Assembly: GCA_905207625.1 (NCBI GenBank)
Contig: CAJLLT010000002.1
Span: forward strand, 62,001 to 126,000
Direction: 5' to 3'
DNA: 64,000 bases
Source of the DNA: an uncultured Eubacteriales bacterium
Lineage (GTDB): Bacteria; Bacillota; Clostridia; Oscillospirales; UBA644
Numbering within the stretch: the first letter of the stretch is position 1; every line of letters starts with the position of its first letter. Of this stretch, positions 18,209 through 27,284 are shown one piece after another. A program made the position numbers and the translations under genes. The notes beneath the pieces are model-generated. The model did not search any database. It was not told the DNA's origin and worked only from the letters and a program-made list of their open reading frames with translations.

Positions 18209-18397
18209 ATGGCTAAATGCAATTACTGCGGTAAGGGTGTAACTTTCGGAATAAAGGTTTCTCACTCTCACAGACGCAGCAACAGAACCTGGAAGCCCAA
18301 TGTTAGACGTGTTAAGGCTGTTGTCAACGGCTCCGTACAGCACGTTTATGTCTGCACGAGCTGCCTGCGCTCCGGCAAAGTCCAGAGAGCTAACTGA
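18209..18397 (+). CDS. rpmB: 50S ribosomal protein L28 (zinc-binding form)
   Basis: 62 residues. MAKCNYCGKGVTFGIKVSHS and YVCTSCLRSGKVQR give the CxxC pair at each end, so this is the C+ (zinc-binding) version. GGAGG precedes the ATG. It stands alone between its own promoter and terminator. Confidence 0.98.
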   Translation: MAKCNYCGKGVTFGIKVSHSHRRSNRTWKPNVRRVKAVVNGSVQHVYVCTSCLRSGKVQRAN

Positions 18398-18415
18398 GTT
18401 TAGACGGAAAAATTC

Positions 18416-18449
18416 CCGAGACGTGATTCTGCGTCTCGGTATTTTTTTT
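18416..18449 (+). terminator. Terminator of rpmB
   Basis: Arms CCGAGACG (18416-18423) and CGTCTCGG (18432-18439) followed by TATTTTTTTT. Confidence 0.9.
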
Positions 18450-18458
18450 GCCCGGCTA

Positions 18459-18488
18459 TTGACAATCTCCCCTTCACCGTGATAAAAT
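18459..18488 (+). promoter_or_regulatory. Promoter of recD2-comF
   Basis: TTGACA (18459-18464), 18-bp spacer, TAAAAT (18483-18488). A small hairpin CCGGGC-cga-GCCCGG lies between it and the start, near the expected ribosome site. Confidence 0.7.
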
Positions 18489-18531
18489 ACAGAAAGAAAG
18501 ACCGGGCCGAGCCCGGAATACAGATCGAAAC

Positions 18532-20739
18532 GTGGTGAGAACCCTGACGCTGACCGGTTACATTGATAAAGTCATATACAAGAATTCGGACAACGGCTAT
18601 ACCGTCCTGGAACTTGACACCCCGGAAGGTACAGTAACAGCCGTGGGAACCATGCCCCTTGTGGCGGAAGGTGAACAGATACAGGTAGAGGGGGACTATA
18701 CCACACATTCAGCTTACGGAAAACAGTTTTCCGTTACGGCTTTTGCCTCCTGTCTGCCGGCGGAGGAAAGCTCCATAATACGTTATCTTTCCTCGGGAAT
18801 AGTCAAGGGAATACGTGCCGCTACCGCAAGGAAGATCGTGGACATGTTCGGTCCGGACGCTCTGGATGTGATAGAGACGGACCCCCAGCAGCTCACCCGG
18901 ATAAAGGGCATCAGCCCGGAAAAGGCGGAGCAGATGTCAGCGTCCATGAAAGAAAATATAGGAATCAAAACCATCCTGCTCTATTTCCAGCGTTTCGGAA
19001 TGACTCCGGGTCTTGCCTTCAAGATTTTCAAACGCTGGGGAATCGGAGCGTACGAAAGACTGCGGCAGGATCCGTACATGATCTGTCAGATTCCCGGCAT
19101 AGGCTTTGAAACCGCCGATGCGATCGCCCGAAGTATGGATATGCCCCCGGACAGTCCGGGAAGAATGAAAGCGGCGGTAAGATATGTTCTTTCCTACAAC
19201 CTCAACAACAACGGACATTCCTTCCTCCCCCGGGAAAAACTTGCCCTGACGGCAGCCCGCCTGGTGGATTCCGATTCCCGGAAAATGGAAGACATCATAG
19301 ATGAAATGACCGAAGACCGGGACCTGGTGTATGTTCCGAAGATCTCCAACACTGACGGGATCTATCTGCGCCGGGTGTATGAATGTGAAAGAAACATCTG
19401 CGACAGGGTCATTCTCGCCTCCAAGTTTTCCCACGGATATGAAGGAAATTTTCAGAGGGACTGTGACCGGGCGCAGAGAGCCCTGGGAATTGAATTCGCC
19501 GAAAAACAGAAGCAGGCAATAAAAGAGAGCCTCTGTCATCAGATAATGGTCCTTACCGGAGGGCCGGGAACGGGGAAAACAACGACCCTGAACGGTATAA
19601 TATTCAACCTTGAGGCAAAAGGACTTACTTTTGCCATAGCCGCACCCACCGGAAGAGCGGCAAAACGCATAACGGAACTCACGGGCAAAGAGGCAAAGAC
19701 CGTACATCGTCTGCTCGAATACACCCACAAGGGTGAGGATGACTTCACCTTTGCAAAAAACCGGGAAAACCCGCTGAAATATGACGCGATAATAGTTGAT
19801 GAGATGTCAATGATAGATATGTGGCTGTTTGAAAAACTGCTGGACGCCACCCCCCTGGGCACACGCCTGATAATGGTCGGGGATATAAATCAGCTTCCTC
19901 CCGTAGGCCCCGGCAGCGTCCTCAAGGATATTATCGGCAGCGGAATGGTATCGGTGGTCGAGCTCACGGAAATATTCCGGCAGTCCGAAAAAAGCCTCAT
20001 TGTAACAAACGCCCACGCCATAATTGCCGGGAAAATGCCGGACTGCTCGGACATAAACAACGACTTTTTCTTTCTGCGCTGTACCGATCCCGAAACCCTC
20101 GTGCAGCAGGTACGTCAGCTCTACGTTTCGCGTCTGCCCGCAGCATACGGATTCGACCCGATGACGGATATACAGATTATCTGTCCTACAAAAAAAACGG
20201 GAACGGGTTCGGTAAACCTGAACCTTGTCATAAAGGAAGTCGCAAATCCCGCCTCCCCGGTAAAACACGAATTCCGGTTCAGGGACATGGTTTTCAGGGA
20301 AGGCGATAAGGTCATGCAGATACGCAACAATTACGATGCCGTCGCGGTAAAAGCCGACGGAAGCACGGAATTCGGGATTTTTAACGGAGATATCGGAAGG
20401 ATAGTCAGAATATCTGAGCGTGAGGAAACGGTTTCGGTGGATTTTGACGGAAAGACCGTGGATTACACTCCGGATACCCTGGAGGAGCTTGATCTTGCCT
20501 ATGCCATAACGGTACATAAAAGCCAGGGAAGTGAGTTCAGGGCAGTAATATTGCCTCTGCTGGAGGGAGCGGATATACTTTTCACAAGGAATCTGCTTTA
20601 CACTGCCGTCACCAGAGCGAAGCAACTTCTCATAATAATCGGCTCCCCCGAAAGAATGTCGAGAATGATAGCAAATAAAACCTCGGACAAACGCTACAGC
20701 GGATTGAAATACCAGATGCTGAAGGCTGCGGAAGAGTAA
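18532..20739 (+). CDS. recD2: RecD2-type DNA helicase
   Basis: 735 residues. Start taken as GTG 18532; no strong ribosome site is seen. N-terminal region (about 1-90) then helix-hairpin-helix repeats (IKGISPEKAEQM, IPGIGFETADAI), followed by SF1B helicase motifs: GGPGTGKTTTLNG (P-loop, about residue 343), VDEMSMIDMWL, GDINQLPPVGPG, and the C-terminal AITVHKSQGSEF and LLYTAVTRAKQLLI. RecD2 is a 5'-3' helicase acting without RecBC in repair of Firmicutes. comF follows 11 bp later. Confidence 0.96.
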   Translation: MVRTLTLTGYIDKVIYKNSDNGYTVLELDTPEGTVTAVGTMPLVAEGEQIQVEGDYTTHSAYGKQFSVTAFASCLPAEESSIIRYLSSGIVKGIRAATARKIVDMFGPDALDVIETDPQQLTRIKGISPEKAEQMSASMKENIGIKTILLYFQRFGMTPGLAFKIFKRWGIGAYERLRQDPYMICQIPGIGFETADAIARSMDMPPDSPGRMKAAVRYVLSYNLNNNGHSFLPREKLALTAARLVDSDSRKMEDIIDEMTEDRDLVYVPKISNTDGIYLRRVYECERNICDRVILASKFSHGYEGNFQRDCDRAQRALGIEFAEKQKQAIKESLCHQIMVLTGGPGTGKTTTLNGIIFNLEAKGLTFAIAAPTGRAAKRITELTGKEAKTVHRLLEYTHKGEDDFTFAKNRENPLKYDAIIVDEMSMIDMWLFEKLLDATPLGTRLIMVGDINQLPPVGPGSVLKDIIGSGMVSVVELTEIFRQSEKSLIVTNAHAIIAGKMPDCSDINNDFFFLRCTDPETLVQQVRQLYVSRLPAAYGFDPMTDIQIICPTKKTGTGSVNLNLVIKEVANPASPVKHEFRFRDMVFREGDKVMQIRNNYDAVAVKADGSTEFGIFNGDIGRIVRISEREETVSVDFDGKTVDYTPDTLEELDLAYAITVHKSQGSEFRAVILPLLEGADILFTRNLLYTAVTRAKQLLIIIGSPERMSRMIANKTSDKRYSGLKYQMLKAAEE

Positions 20740-20750
20740 CGGAGCGTCTT

Positions 20751-21467
20751 ATGAAAGCCTTTGAAACAGTAAGAAACGTGCTGTTATGTGTACATTGCCC
20801 GGGTTGCGGGGAGCTTCTGTCCCCGTACGGGCCCCAGGATTTCTGCCCTGACTGCGCCCGGGAAGTCACCGGATACACAGAGGAGGATTTTCATGCGGGC
20901 GGAGAGATATTTTTCAAGGCATGTTACGAATATTCCGGAGCAGTGGAAAAAGCAATACTGAACTTCAAGTACGGCGGAAATTATGATACGGGACTGTTTT
21001 TTGCCCGGAAAATGGCGGAAATCATACGGCAGCAACCGAGCCTTCTGGATTCTGACTGCATAGTTTTCGTCCCGAACACAAAAGACGGCAGACACCGTAA
21101 ATACAACCAATCCGAAGTTCTTGCAAGAAACATATCCAGGATAACCGGGATTCCGGTTGTTCAGGGTGTTCTCCGGAAACGGGCAAGGACAAGATCTCAG
21201 CTGACCTGTAACTCGGAATCGGAACGGGAAATCAATGCCAAAAAGGCCTTTAAAGTACAGAATCCCGAGCCGGTGAAAAATAAAAAAGTGCTGATAATAG
21301 ACGATGTTTCGACCTCCGGCTCGACGATCCTGAACATAGCGACGGCGCTGAAGGATTCCGGAGCCCATACGGTCGTGGCTTGCGTTGCCGGAAAAACAAG
21401 ACCGCACCGCAGGGGGAAAGCAAGAATATTTTTCAATCCCGGCACAGTAAAAACGATAGATGAGTAA
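20751..21467 (+). CDS. comF: ComF family protein (phosphoribosyltransferase-like)
   Basis: 238 residues. An N-terminal zinc knuckle (CVHCPGCGELL and FCPDCAREV) is followed by AILNFKYGGNYDTG, VPNTKDGRHRKYNQSEVLA, TRSQLTCNSESERE and the PRPP-loop VLIIDDVSTSGSTI. ComFC proteins are needed for DNA uptake in competent relatives; here the partner recD2 suggests a shared DNA-processing transcript. GGAG lies upstream of the ATG. Confidence 0.93.
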   Translation: MKAFETVRNVLLCVHCPGCGELLSPYGPQDFCPDCAREVTGYTEEDFHAGGEIFFKACYEYSGAVEKAILNFKYGGNYDTGLFFARKMAEIIRQQPSLLDSDCIVFVPNTKDGRHRKYNQSEVLARNISRITGIPVVQGVLRKRARTRSQLTCNSESEREINAKKAFKVQNPEPVKNKKVLIIDDVSTSGSTILNIATALKDSGAHTVVACVAGKTRPHRRGKARIFFNPGTVKTIDE

Positions 21468-21500
21468 ACTCCCCGGAAATCAGATTTCCGGGGAGTTTTA
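21466..21500 (+). terminator. Terminator after comF (possibly bidirectional)
   Basis: Arms of 14 bp, 21467-21480 and 21484-21497 (AACTCCCCGGAAAT with ATTTCCGGGGAGTT), with TTTTA after. It separates comF from a convergent gene. Confidence 0.88.
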
Positions 21501-21615
21501 TCCGGCATAATTACCGGGATTCCGCATTGTGACCGTATCGGTTCCGGCTGAGACAGACTGAAGATCCGGGGTTTTTCTGTTATCTCCGGCACCACGATCC
21601 GGACTGTTTGGCGGA

Positions 21616-22476
21616 CTATGAAATCGTTTCTGCGACTTTTTCCGCGTTGATCTTTGCCCGGCAGGGGTAAACACTGTCGGAAAGGATGACCTGACCGATC
21701 TCATCGGCGGTAATGCTCCCGGACAGGGGATTCTTCACGCTTTCGATACGGCCGTTCACCTGAGCCTCGACATCACTGTACTCAAAACTCAGATCCGCAG
21801 CCTCCATTGTGCAATCGATAAGCTTCAGCCCCCGGCAGTAGCAAAGCGGCTGGGTCCCGATTATCTTGCACCTTACAAGGGTAAGGCCTTTGGAGTACCA
21901 CGCAAGATATTCTCCTTTTATTGTGCTGTCCGTAACAGTGACATTTTCGGAGTGCCAGAAAGCGTCCTTGGTATCAAGTACCGAAAATGATATTTTAGCG
22001 TTTTTTACATACTGAAAAGAATATTTGCCGTGAAAATCAAGATTATCCGCGGTGATGTTCCGACTCTCAAAAAAGGCGTACTCCCCCGTGACGGAAGTAT
22101 CCTTTATGTCTACATGACGGTTTCTCCAGCCGAATTCCGGAGAAACGACATCGCTGTTCGCGATAGAAACGCGGCTGCACTCCCGGAGAGCCTTTATCCC
22201 GTGCATTTTGCAGTCTTCTATCTTCACATCCGAATCATACCACAGCGCGGCGCGGCATTTCTCTGTCATCTCACACTTTTCTATTTCAGCCCGGCGAACG
22301 TGCCAGAAAGGGTATCTCAGATCAAAAAAGCTGTCCCTGACCTTCAGCCGACGGCCCTCTTTCATTGCGGACTCCCCGTCCTCCTCGCCCTCAAAACGGC
22401 AATCCGAGATCTCCGCATCCTTTATATTGTAAAGCGCTCTTTCCTGTCCGAATCTCTGTCCCTGTATTACCTTCAT
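21616..22476 (-). CDS. DUF3737 family right-handed beta-helix protein
   Basis: ATG 22476 is chosen: GGAGAGG precedes it, MKVIQGQRFGQERALYN is the family start, and 17 upstream codons lack a ribosome site. 286 residues. The protein is a run of short parallel-helix turns such as ISDCRFEGEEDGESA, KVRDSFFDLRYPFWH, IEKCEMTEKCRAALWY and LVRCKIIGTQPLCYC. This matches DUF3737, a cytosolic family of unknown function common in gut Firmicutes. It has its own promoter and faces comF. Confidence 0.88.
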   Translation of the reverse strand: MKVIQGQRFGQERALYNIKDAEISDCRFEGEEDGESAMKEGRRLKVRDSFFDLRYPFWHVRRAEIEKCEMTEKCRAALWYDSDVKIEDCKMHGIKALRECSRVSIANSDVVSPEFGWRNRHVDIKDTSVTGEYAFFESRNITADNLDFHGKYSFQYVKNAKISFSVLDTKDAFWHSENVTVTDSTIKGEYLAWYSKGLTLVRCKIIGTQPLCYCRGLKLIDCTMEAADLSFEYSDVEAQVNGRIESVKNPLSGSITADEIGQVILSDSVYPCRAKINAEKVAETIS

Positions 22477-22515
22477 AACCGTTCCGCCTCTCCGATAACA
22501 TCTGTTTTTTACCTT

Positions 22516-22544
22516 ATAATACATCAAAATAACCCTGTTGTCAA
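22516..22544 (-). promoter_or_regulatory. Promoter of the DUF3737 gene
   Basis: Minus-strand TTGACA (22539-22544), 17-bp spacer, TATTAT (22516-22521). Confidence 0.75.
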
Positions 22545-22585
22545 CTTGACTTTTCGTACAAATTCCGTAAATTTTCCCGTCAAGG

Positions 22586-22614
22586 TTGTTTTGTCACACA
22601 TTTTATGCTAAAAT
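22586..22614 (+). promoter_or_regulatory. Promoter of the YgjV-like gene
   Basis: TTGTTT (22586-22591), 17-bp spacer, TAAAAT (22609-22614). Confidence 0.65.
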
Positions 22615-22643
22615 AAATCGACATAAAAATCCGGAGGTTTGCA

Positions 22644-23177
22644 ATGCCGCAGCAGACATTGAACATTATCGGTCAGATAGTAGGCCTCGCCGCTCTGGCG
22701 ATGGTTATCTGCTCTTTTCAGCAGAATGACCGTAAAAAAATACTTTTTTTCCAGATTATCGCCACTTCACTCTTCACCGTGCATTTTCTCCTGCTGGGAG
22801 CCTACAGCGGAGCCGCAATGAACTTTGTCTGCGCCGTCCGCAGCGTCATTTTCTACGACAGATCAAAAAAATGGGTACAGTCTCCCCTTTGCCCCGCGGT
22901 CTTCGCCCTTGTTTCCGTCGCCCTGGGAGCCTTGACCTGGGCCGGACCGGCGACGCTCCTTCCCATGATGGGAAATGTGCTTACCTCGCTCAGTTTCTGG
23001 GCAAAAGATCCGAAGAATATAAGAAGGTTCACCATGTGCGCTTCTCCCCTGTGGATGATCTACAATATAATCATCAGGTCTTTCGCCGGCATTATGACGG
23101 AGGTCTTCGTTCTCTCATCGATATTCATTGCAATGATCCGTTTCGATTTCGGGCACGGAAACAAACAGAAAAAGTAA
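22644..23177 (+). CDS. YgjV family inner membrane protein
   Basis: 177 residues with about five membrane segments. The N-terminus IIGQIVGLAALAMVICSFQQ, then NDRKKILFFQIIATSLFTVH, LLGAYSGAAMNFVCAVRSVI and the basic loop FYDRSKKW are the YgjV (Imp-YgjV) pattern. The biochemical role of the family is not known to me. GGAGG precedes the ATG; a terminator follows at 23185. Confidence 0.9.
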   Translation: MPQQTLNIIGQIVGLAALAMVICSFQQNDRKKILFFQIIATSLFTVHFLLLGAYSGAAMNFVCAVRSVIFYDRSKKWVQSPLCPAVFALVSVALGALTWAGPATLLPMMGNVLTSLSFWAKDPKNIRRFTMCASPLWMIYNIIIRSFAGIMTEVFVLSSIFIAMIRFDFGHGNKQKK

Positions 23178-23184
23178 ACTTTTT

Positions 23185-23218
23185 ACCCCGGAAACAGTCT
23201 CTGCTTCCGGGGTTTTTG
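23185..23218 (+). terminator. Terminator after the YgjV-like gene
   Basis: Arms ACCCCGGAA and TTCCGGGGT followed by TTTTG. Confidence 0.88.
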
Positions 23219-23324
23219 TCATATTCTGAAAATAAGTTGCATATACATTTAAGTGTGGTTCGGAAAATGGCAAATCGCACATATTGTCGCAGACTTGACA
23301 CAGTATATTTGTGCAAATTGCATC

Positions 23325-23352
23325 TTGCAAATTGGCAAAAATATGATATAAT
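23325..23352 (+). promoter_or_regulatory. Promoter of groES-groEL
   Basis: TTGCAA (23325-23330), 16-bp spacer, TATAAT (23347-23352), directly followed by a CIRCE operator. Confidence 0.8.
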
Positions 23353-23356
23353 GTTT

Positions 23357-23383
23357 TTAGCACTCAGAGATGCGGAGTGCTAA
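23357..23383. promoter_or_regulatory. CIRCE operator (HrcA site)
   Basis: A perfect TTAGCACTC - 9 bp - GAGTGCTAA inverted repeat, 4 bp after the -10 box. HrcA bound here represses groESL until heat stress titrates GroEL. hrcA itself is not in the window. Confidence 0.97.
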
Positions 23384-23430
23384 CCAACAGAGTTTACAAT
23401 TACTTCTATAAAATCAAGGAGGAAACAACA

Positions 23431-23715
23431 ATGACACTTAAACCTTTAGCAGACAGAGTTGTTATCAAAATGGTTGAAGCGGAGGAGACCACAAAAAGTG
23501 GTATAATCCTTACCGGTTCCGCAAAGGAAAAACCCCAGGTAGCGGAAATCGTAGCTGTCGGTCCCGGCGGCATGGTAGACGGCAATGAAGTCAAAATGTA
23601 CGTTAAAGTCGGAGATAAGGTCATAACCAGCAAATATTCCGGCACTGACGTCAAGATCGAGGATACCGAGTACACGATAGTAAAACAGAGCGATATCCTT
23701 GCAATTGTTGAATAA
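23431..23715 (+). CDS. groES: Co-chaperonin GroES
   Basis: ATG 23431 has AAGGAGG upstream and gives MTLKPLADRVVIKMVEAEET, the conserved start; the frame is open further up only across the CIRCE region. 94 residues, the normal length. The mobile loop KSGIILTGSAKEKPQ is present, as is GDKVITSKYSGTDVK. It forms the lid on GroEL. Confidence 0.98.
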   Translation: MTLKPLADRVVIKMVEAEETTKSGIILTGSAKEKPQVAEIVAVGPGGMVDGNEVKMYVKVGDKVITSKYSGTDVKIEDTEYTIVKQSDILAIVE

Positions 23716-23732
23716 TAAGGAGGAAACAGATT

Positions 23733-25361
23733 ATGTCTAAGGAAATCAAATACGGCGAAGAGGCAAGAAAAGCCCTTCTTAACGGTATAGATACCCTTGC
23801 GGATACGGTTAAGGTGACCCTTGGCCCCAAGGGAAGAAACGTTGTTCTTGACAAGAAATTCGGCGCTCCCCTGATCACCAATGACGGTGTGACCATCGCC
23901 AAGGAGATCGAACTTGAGGACGCTTTTGAAAACATGGGCGCTCAGCTGGTAAGAGAAGTCGCAACCAAGACCAACGATGTTGCCGGCGACGGCACCACCA
24001 CCGCAACCCTGCTTGCTCAGGCACTCATCCGTGAAGGAATGAAGAACGTTGCCGCCGGAGCTAACCCCATGGTCCTGAAGAAAGGCATGAAGCTTGCCGT
24101 AGACAAGGTAGTGGAGATACTCAGAGCAAACTCCAAGACCGTTTCCGGCTCCGCTGATATCGCAAGAGTCGCAACTATTTCCGCCGGCGATGAATTCATC
24201 GGCAAACTGATAGCCGAAGCTATGGAAAAGGTCACCGCTGACGGCGTTATCACCGTTGAAGAAAGCAAGACCGCGGAAACCTACAGCGAAGTCGTTGAAG
24301 GTATGATGTTTGACCGCGGTTACATTACTCCCTACATGGTAACCGATACCGATAAGATGGAAGCGGTCATTGATGACGCTTACCTGCTTATCACTGATAA
24401 AAAGATCAGCAATATCCAGGAGATTCTGCCCCTGCTTGAACAGATCGTACAGAGCGGCAAAAAACTGGTTATCATCGCCGAAGATGTTGAGGGCGAAGCA
24501 CTGTCTACCCTCATAGTCAATAAACTCCGCGGTACCTTTACCTGCGTGGCTGTCAAAGCTCCCGGTTTTGGTGACAGAAGAAAGGAAATGCTGAGAGATA
24601 TAGCTATCCTTACCGGAGGTCAGGTTATCAGCGAAGAGCTGGGACTTGAACTGAAGAACACCACCGTTGCTGACCTGGGCAGAGCACGTCAGGTCAAGAT
24701 CCAGAAGGAAAACACCATCATCGTCGGCGGTGCGGGCAACAAGTCCGATATTGATGCCCGTGTTTCCCAGATACGTTCTGCTATTGAAACCACGACCTCT
24801 GACTTTGACAGAGAGAAGCTGCAGGAACGTCTTGCCAAGCTGGCAGGCGGCGTAGCGGTTATCAAAGTCGGTGCTGCAACCGAAACCGAAATGAAGGAAA
24901 AGAAACTCCGTATCGAGGACGCTCTTTCCGCTACCAAAGCAGCTGTTGAAGAAGGTATGGTCGCCGGCGGCGGCACAGCGCTCATCAACGCTATCCCCGG
25001 AACCGAAAAGCTTCTTGACGAGACCGAGGGCGATGTCAGAACCGGTGTCAAGATCGTTCTGAAAGCTCTGGAAGCTCCCGTTATGCAGATTGCGGCAAAC
25101 GCAGGCATCGAAGGTGCGGTCATAGTCGACAAAGTAAAGTCCTCCAAACCCAATTACGGTTTTGACGCATACAATGAGACATACGTTGATATGTTTGAAG
25201 CGGGCATTGTTGACCCGACAAAGGTAACCCGTTCCGCTATTCAGAACGCAGCATCCGTAGCTGCAATGGTTCTGACCACCGAAAGCGTTGTTGCGGATAA
25301 AAAGGAACCCGCTGCTCCGGCAGCAGCCAACCCCGCGGCAGGCATGGGCGGAATGTATTGA
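23733..25361 (+). CDS. groEL: Chaperonin GroEL
   Basis: 542 residues, full length. Motifs: KVTLGPKGRNVVLDKKFGAP, NDGVTIAKEIELED, GDGTTTATLLAQAL (ATP site), MLRDIAILTGGQVIS, and a C-terminal tail ending AAGMGGMY, the Gly/Met-rich tail facing the folding chamber. It follows groES by 17 bp with AAGGAGG before the ATG. Confidence 0.99.
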   Translation: MSKEIKYGEEARKALLNGIDTLADTVKVTLGPKGRNVVLDKKFGAPLITNDGVTIAKEIELEDAFENMGAQLVREVATKTNDVAGDGTTTATLLAQALIREGMKNVAAGANPMVLKKGMKLAVDKVVEILRANSKTVSGSADIARVATISAGDEFIGKLIAEAMEKVTADGVITVEESKTAETYSEVVEGMMFDRGYITPYMVTDTDKMEAVIDDAYLLITDKKISNIQEILPLLEQIVQSGKKLVIIAEDVEGEALSTLIVNKLRGTFTCVAVKAPGFGDRRKEMLRDIAILTGGQVISEELGLELKNTTVADLGRARQVKIQKENTIIVGGAGNKSDIDARVSQIRSAIETTTSDFDREKLQERLAKLAGGVAVIKVGAATETEMKEKKLRIEDALSATKAAVEEGMVAGGGTALINAIPGTEKLLDETEGDVRTGVKIVLKALEAPVMQIAANAGIEGAVIVDKVKSSKPNYGFDAYNETYVDMFEAGIVDPTKVTRSAIQNAASVAAMVLTTESVVADKKEPAAPAAANPAAGMGGMY

Positions 25362-25382
25362 TCGCAAACTGACCTGACAGAC

Positions 25383-25416
25383 AAAGGAGAGGGATATATC
25401 CCTCTCCTTTTTGCTT
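25383..25416 (+). terminator. Terminator of groES-groEL
   Basis: Near-perfect palindrome AAAGGAGAGGGATAT / ATCCCTCTCCTTT followed by T residues and GCTTTTTC. Confidence 0.9.
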
Positions 25417-25689
25417 TTTCCGTGCCCCGGGTATTCAGGACATCATATGCGGACGGATATTGCAAATGTCTGAAACACGCGCTCTTCATTGGCTTCCGCG
25501 GGCTTATCACACAACACAAAGACGCGGTACAGACCTCTTTTCAGGGAACTGCACTGTATCCGGCAAAGAAAAACACCTGTCGGAAATTCTCCGGTTTTTC
25601 TGCGGTGCCGCACTTATATGCGTACAGGTCAGACAGCGCTGACCGAATCCTTCCGCAGACTTTCCGTTTCCGGATAAAACGGAAAACAA

Positions 25690-25822
25690 TAACGCAAAAG
25701 GACGGCTGTTCGCTGCAGCCGCCCTTTTGCGAAGGAAATACATTTCGGAGAATATTATAAGAGAGGAGTTTGTCTAAATAAACAAAAGAAATTACTTAAT
25801 TTTGAAATTCATTATCTTTTGT
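25690..25822 (-). ncRNA. Probable small RNA with own promoter and terminator
   Basis: A consensus promoter (25829-25857) would start leftward transcription near 25822. About 90 nt later comes a 9+6-bp hairpin (25693-25731; CGCAAAAGG/CCTTTTGCG around CGGCTG/CAGCCG) followed on the minus strand by TTATTGTTTTCC. No reading frame with a ribosome site lies between. An AU-rich 5' part can form a hairpin with arms ACAAAAG and CTTTTGT. The predicted RNA is about 130 nt. Its targets and family are unknown. Confidence 0.5.
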
Positions 25823-25828
25823 GCCTAT

Positions 25829-25857
25829 ATTATATCACGAATTTTCAATTTTGTCAA
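25829..25857 (-). promoter_or_regulatory. Promoter of the probable small RNA
   Basis: Minus-strand TTGACA (25852-25857), 17-bp spacer, TATAAT (25829-25834). Both hexamers are perfect matches. Confidence 0.75.
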
Positions 25858-25944
25858 TAGTTTTTTGTAAAAATTTTTCAGAGGCCGGAAATTGTTCCGC
25901 GTGCGGGTTATTTTCTGTTTCCGGATGAGTTTCCGGCACATTGT

Positions 25945-25985
25945 AAAAACAGACGGATCCTCCGCATGAAAACATACGGAGGATC
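25945..25985 (-). terminator. Terminator of proB-proA
   Basis: Arms GATCCTCCG (25956-25964) and CGGAGGATC (25977-25985). On the minus strand the stem is followed by CGTCTGTTTTTA. Confidence 0.72.
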
Positions 25986-26042
25986 TTTTCATTTACTGTT
26001 GCAAAAACCGAAAGCAGGCGAAAAACCCGGTCCTGTCAGAGT

Positions 26043-27284
26043 TCAGCGGATCTGGCCATTCCCCACAACAATGTACTTGAAGGTTGTAAGCTCCTTCAGT
26101 CCCATAGGACCGCGTGCGTGCATTTTCTGCGTCGAAATGCCTATTTCCGCACCAAGCCCGAACTCAAACCCGTCGGTAAATCTTGTGGAAGCATTGACGT
26201 ATACCGCGGCGGAATCTATACTACGGGTAAAAAGCTCCGCCCTGGCGAGATCGTTGGTCACGATACACTCACTGTGACCGGTACTGTGTTCATTTATATG
26301 AGCTATGGCCTCGTTGACATCCCTGACTACCTTAACGGATATGATGTAATCAAGATATTCCCTGTAGTAATCCTCTTCCGTAGCGGGAACACAGTCAATA
26401 ATGCTCCGGGTAATCTCACAACCCCTGATCTCCACATTTTTTTCATCGAGACGCATCTTGACATAAGGCAGGAAGACCTCCGCCACATTCTCATGAACAA
26501 GAAGGCTTTCCGCCGCGTTACAAACCGACGGACGGCTGGTTTTGGCGTTGTATACTATATTTGCCGCCATATCAAGGTCGCATCCGTCATCCACATATAT
26601 ATGGCAGTTTCCCGTACCGGTCTCTATAACGGGAACGGTCGCATTTTCCACCACCGAACGGATAAGTCCGGCGCCTCCCCTGGGGATAAGCACGTCCACG
26701 TACCCGTTGAGTTTCATCAGCGCCGTCTCCGTCTGTCTGTCCGTATCTTCTATCAGCTGGATGCAGTCCGGATCAAGTCCGGCTTCCAGACAGGCTTTTC
26801 TCATTATCCCGGCAATGGCGATATTACTTCTTACCGCCTCTTTGCCTCCACGGAGGATCACCGCGTTGCCCGATTTCAGCGTCAGCGCCGCCGCATCGGC
26901 TGTAACATTCGGACGGGCTTCGTAAATTATGGCAATAACCCCCAGAGGGACCCTTACCTTCCGGATCTGTAAACCGTTGGGACGGACACTCCCCTCTGTC
27001 ACTTCCCCCACGGGATCGGGCAAAGCGGCAACCTGTCTTATTCCCTCCGCGATACCGGCAATACGGGCATCTGAAAGAGCGAGCCGGTCAAGCATTGTTT
27101 TTGCCAGTCCTCCTGCTTCAGCCGCCGCAAGGTCCTCCCGGTTTGCCTTAATTATTTCATCAGCGTTTTCCGTAAGAGCCTCCGCTATCTTCAGCAGGGC
27201 CTCATTTTTTTTCAGGGAAGACGTCACCGCAAGGGACGCCGCCGCTTTTCTGGCGGCTTTACCCATGACCGTAAGATCTGTCAT
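26043..27284 (-). CDS. proA: Glutamate-5-semialdehyde dehydrogenase (gamma-glutamyl phosphate reductase)
   Basis: 413 residues, the family length. It reduces gamma-glutamyl phosphate with NADPH, the second step of proline synthesis. Blocks: VPLGVIAIIYEARPNVTADA, SGNAVILRGGKEA, IPRGGAGLIRSVVENATVPV, and the catalytic Cys in SRPSVCNAAESLLVH, then ARGPMGLKELTTFKYIVVG. It overlaps the end of proB by 4 bp. Confidence 0.98.
   Translation of the reverse strand: MTDLTVMGKAARKAAASLAVTSSLKKNEALLKIAEALTENADEIIKANREDLAAAEAGGLAKTMLDRLALSDARIAGIAEGIRQVAALPDPVGEVTEGSVRPNGLQIRKVRVPLGVIAIIYEARPNVTADAAALTLKSGNAVILRGGKEAVRSNIAIAGIMRKACLEAGLDPDCIQLIEDTDRQTETALMKLNGYVDVLIPRGGAGLIRSVVENATVPVIETGTGNCHIYVDDGCDLDMAANIVYNAKTSRPSVCNAAESLLVHENVAEVFLPYVKMRLDEKNVEIRGCEITRSIIDCVPATEEDYYREYLDYIISVKVVRDVNEAIAHINEHSTGHSECIVTNDLARAELFTRSIDSAAVYVNASTRFTDGFEFGLGAEIGISTQKMHARGPMGLKELTTFKYIVVGNGQIR

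Larger units (their letters stand above)
25362..26042. other. Long intergenic stretch between groEL and proA
   Basis: 680 bp without a supportable gene. Left to right: the groEL terminator; about 270 bp with no clear signal; a strong hairpin at 25693-25731; a leftward consensus promoter at 25829-25857 that can only serve a short RNA; and the proA terminator. Open frames here lack ribosome sites and protein-like composition. Confidence 0.7.

Noticed and set aside
25422..25760. Open frames on both strands between groEL and proA
   Set aside because: No ribosome sites and no protein-like pattern; one crosses the strong hairpin at 25693-25731.
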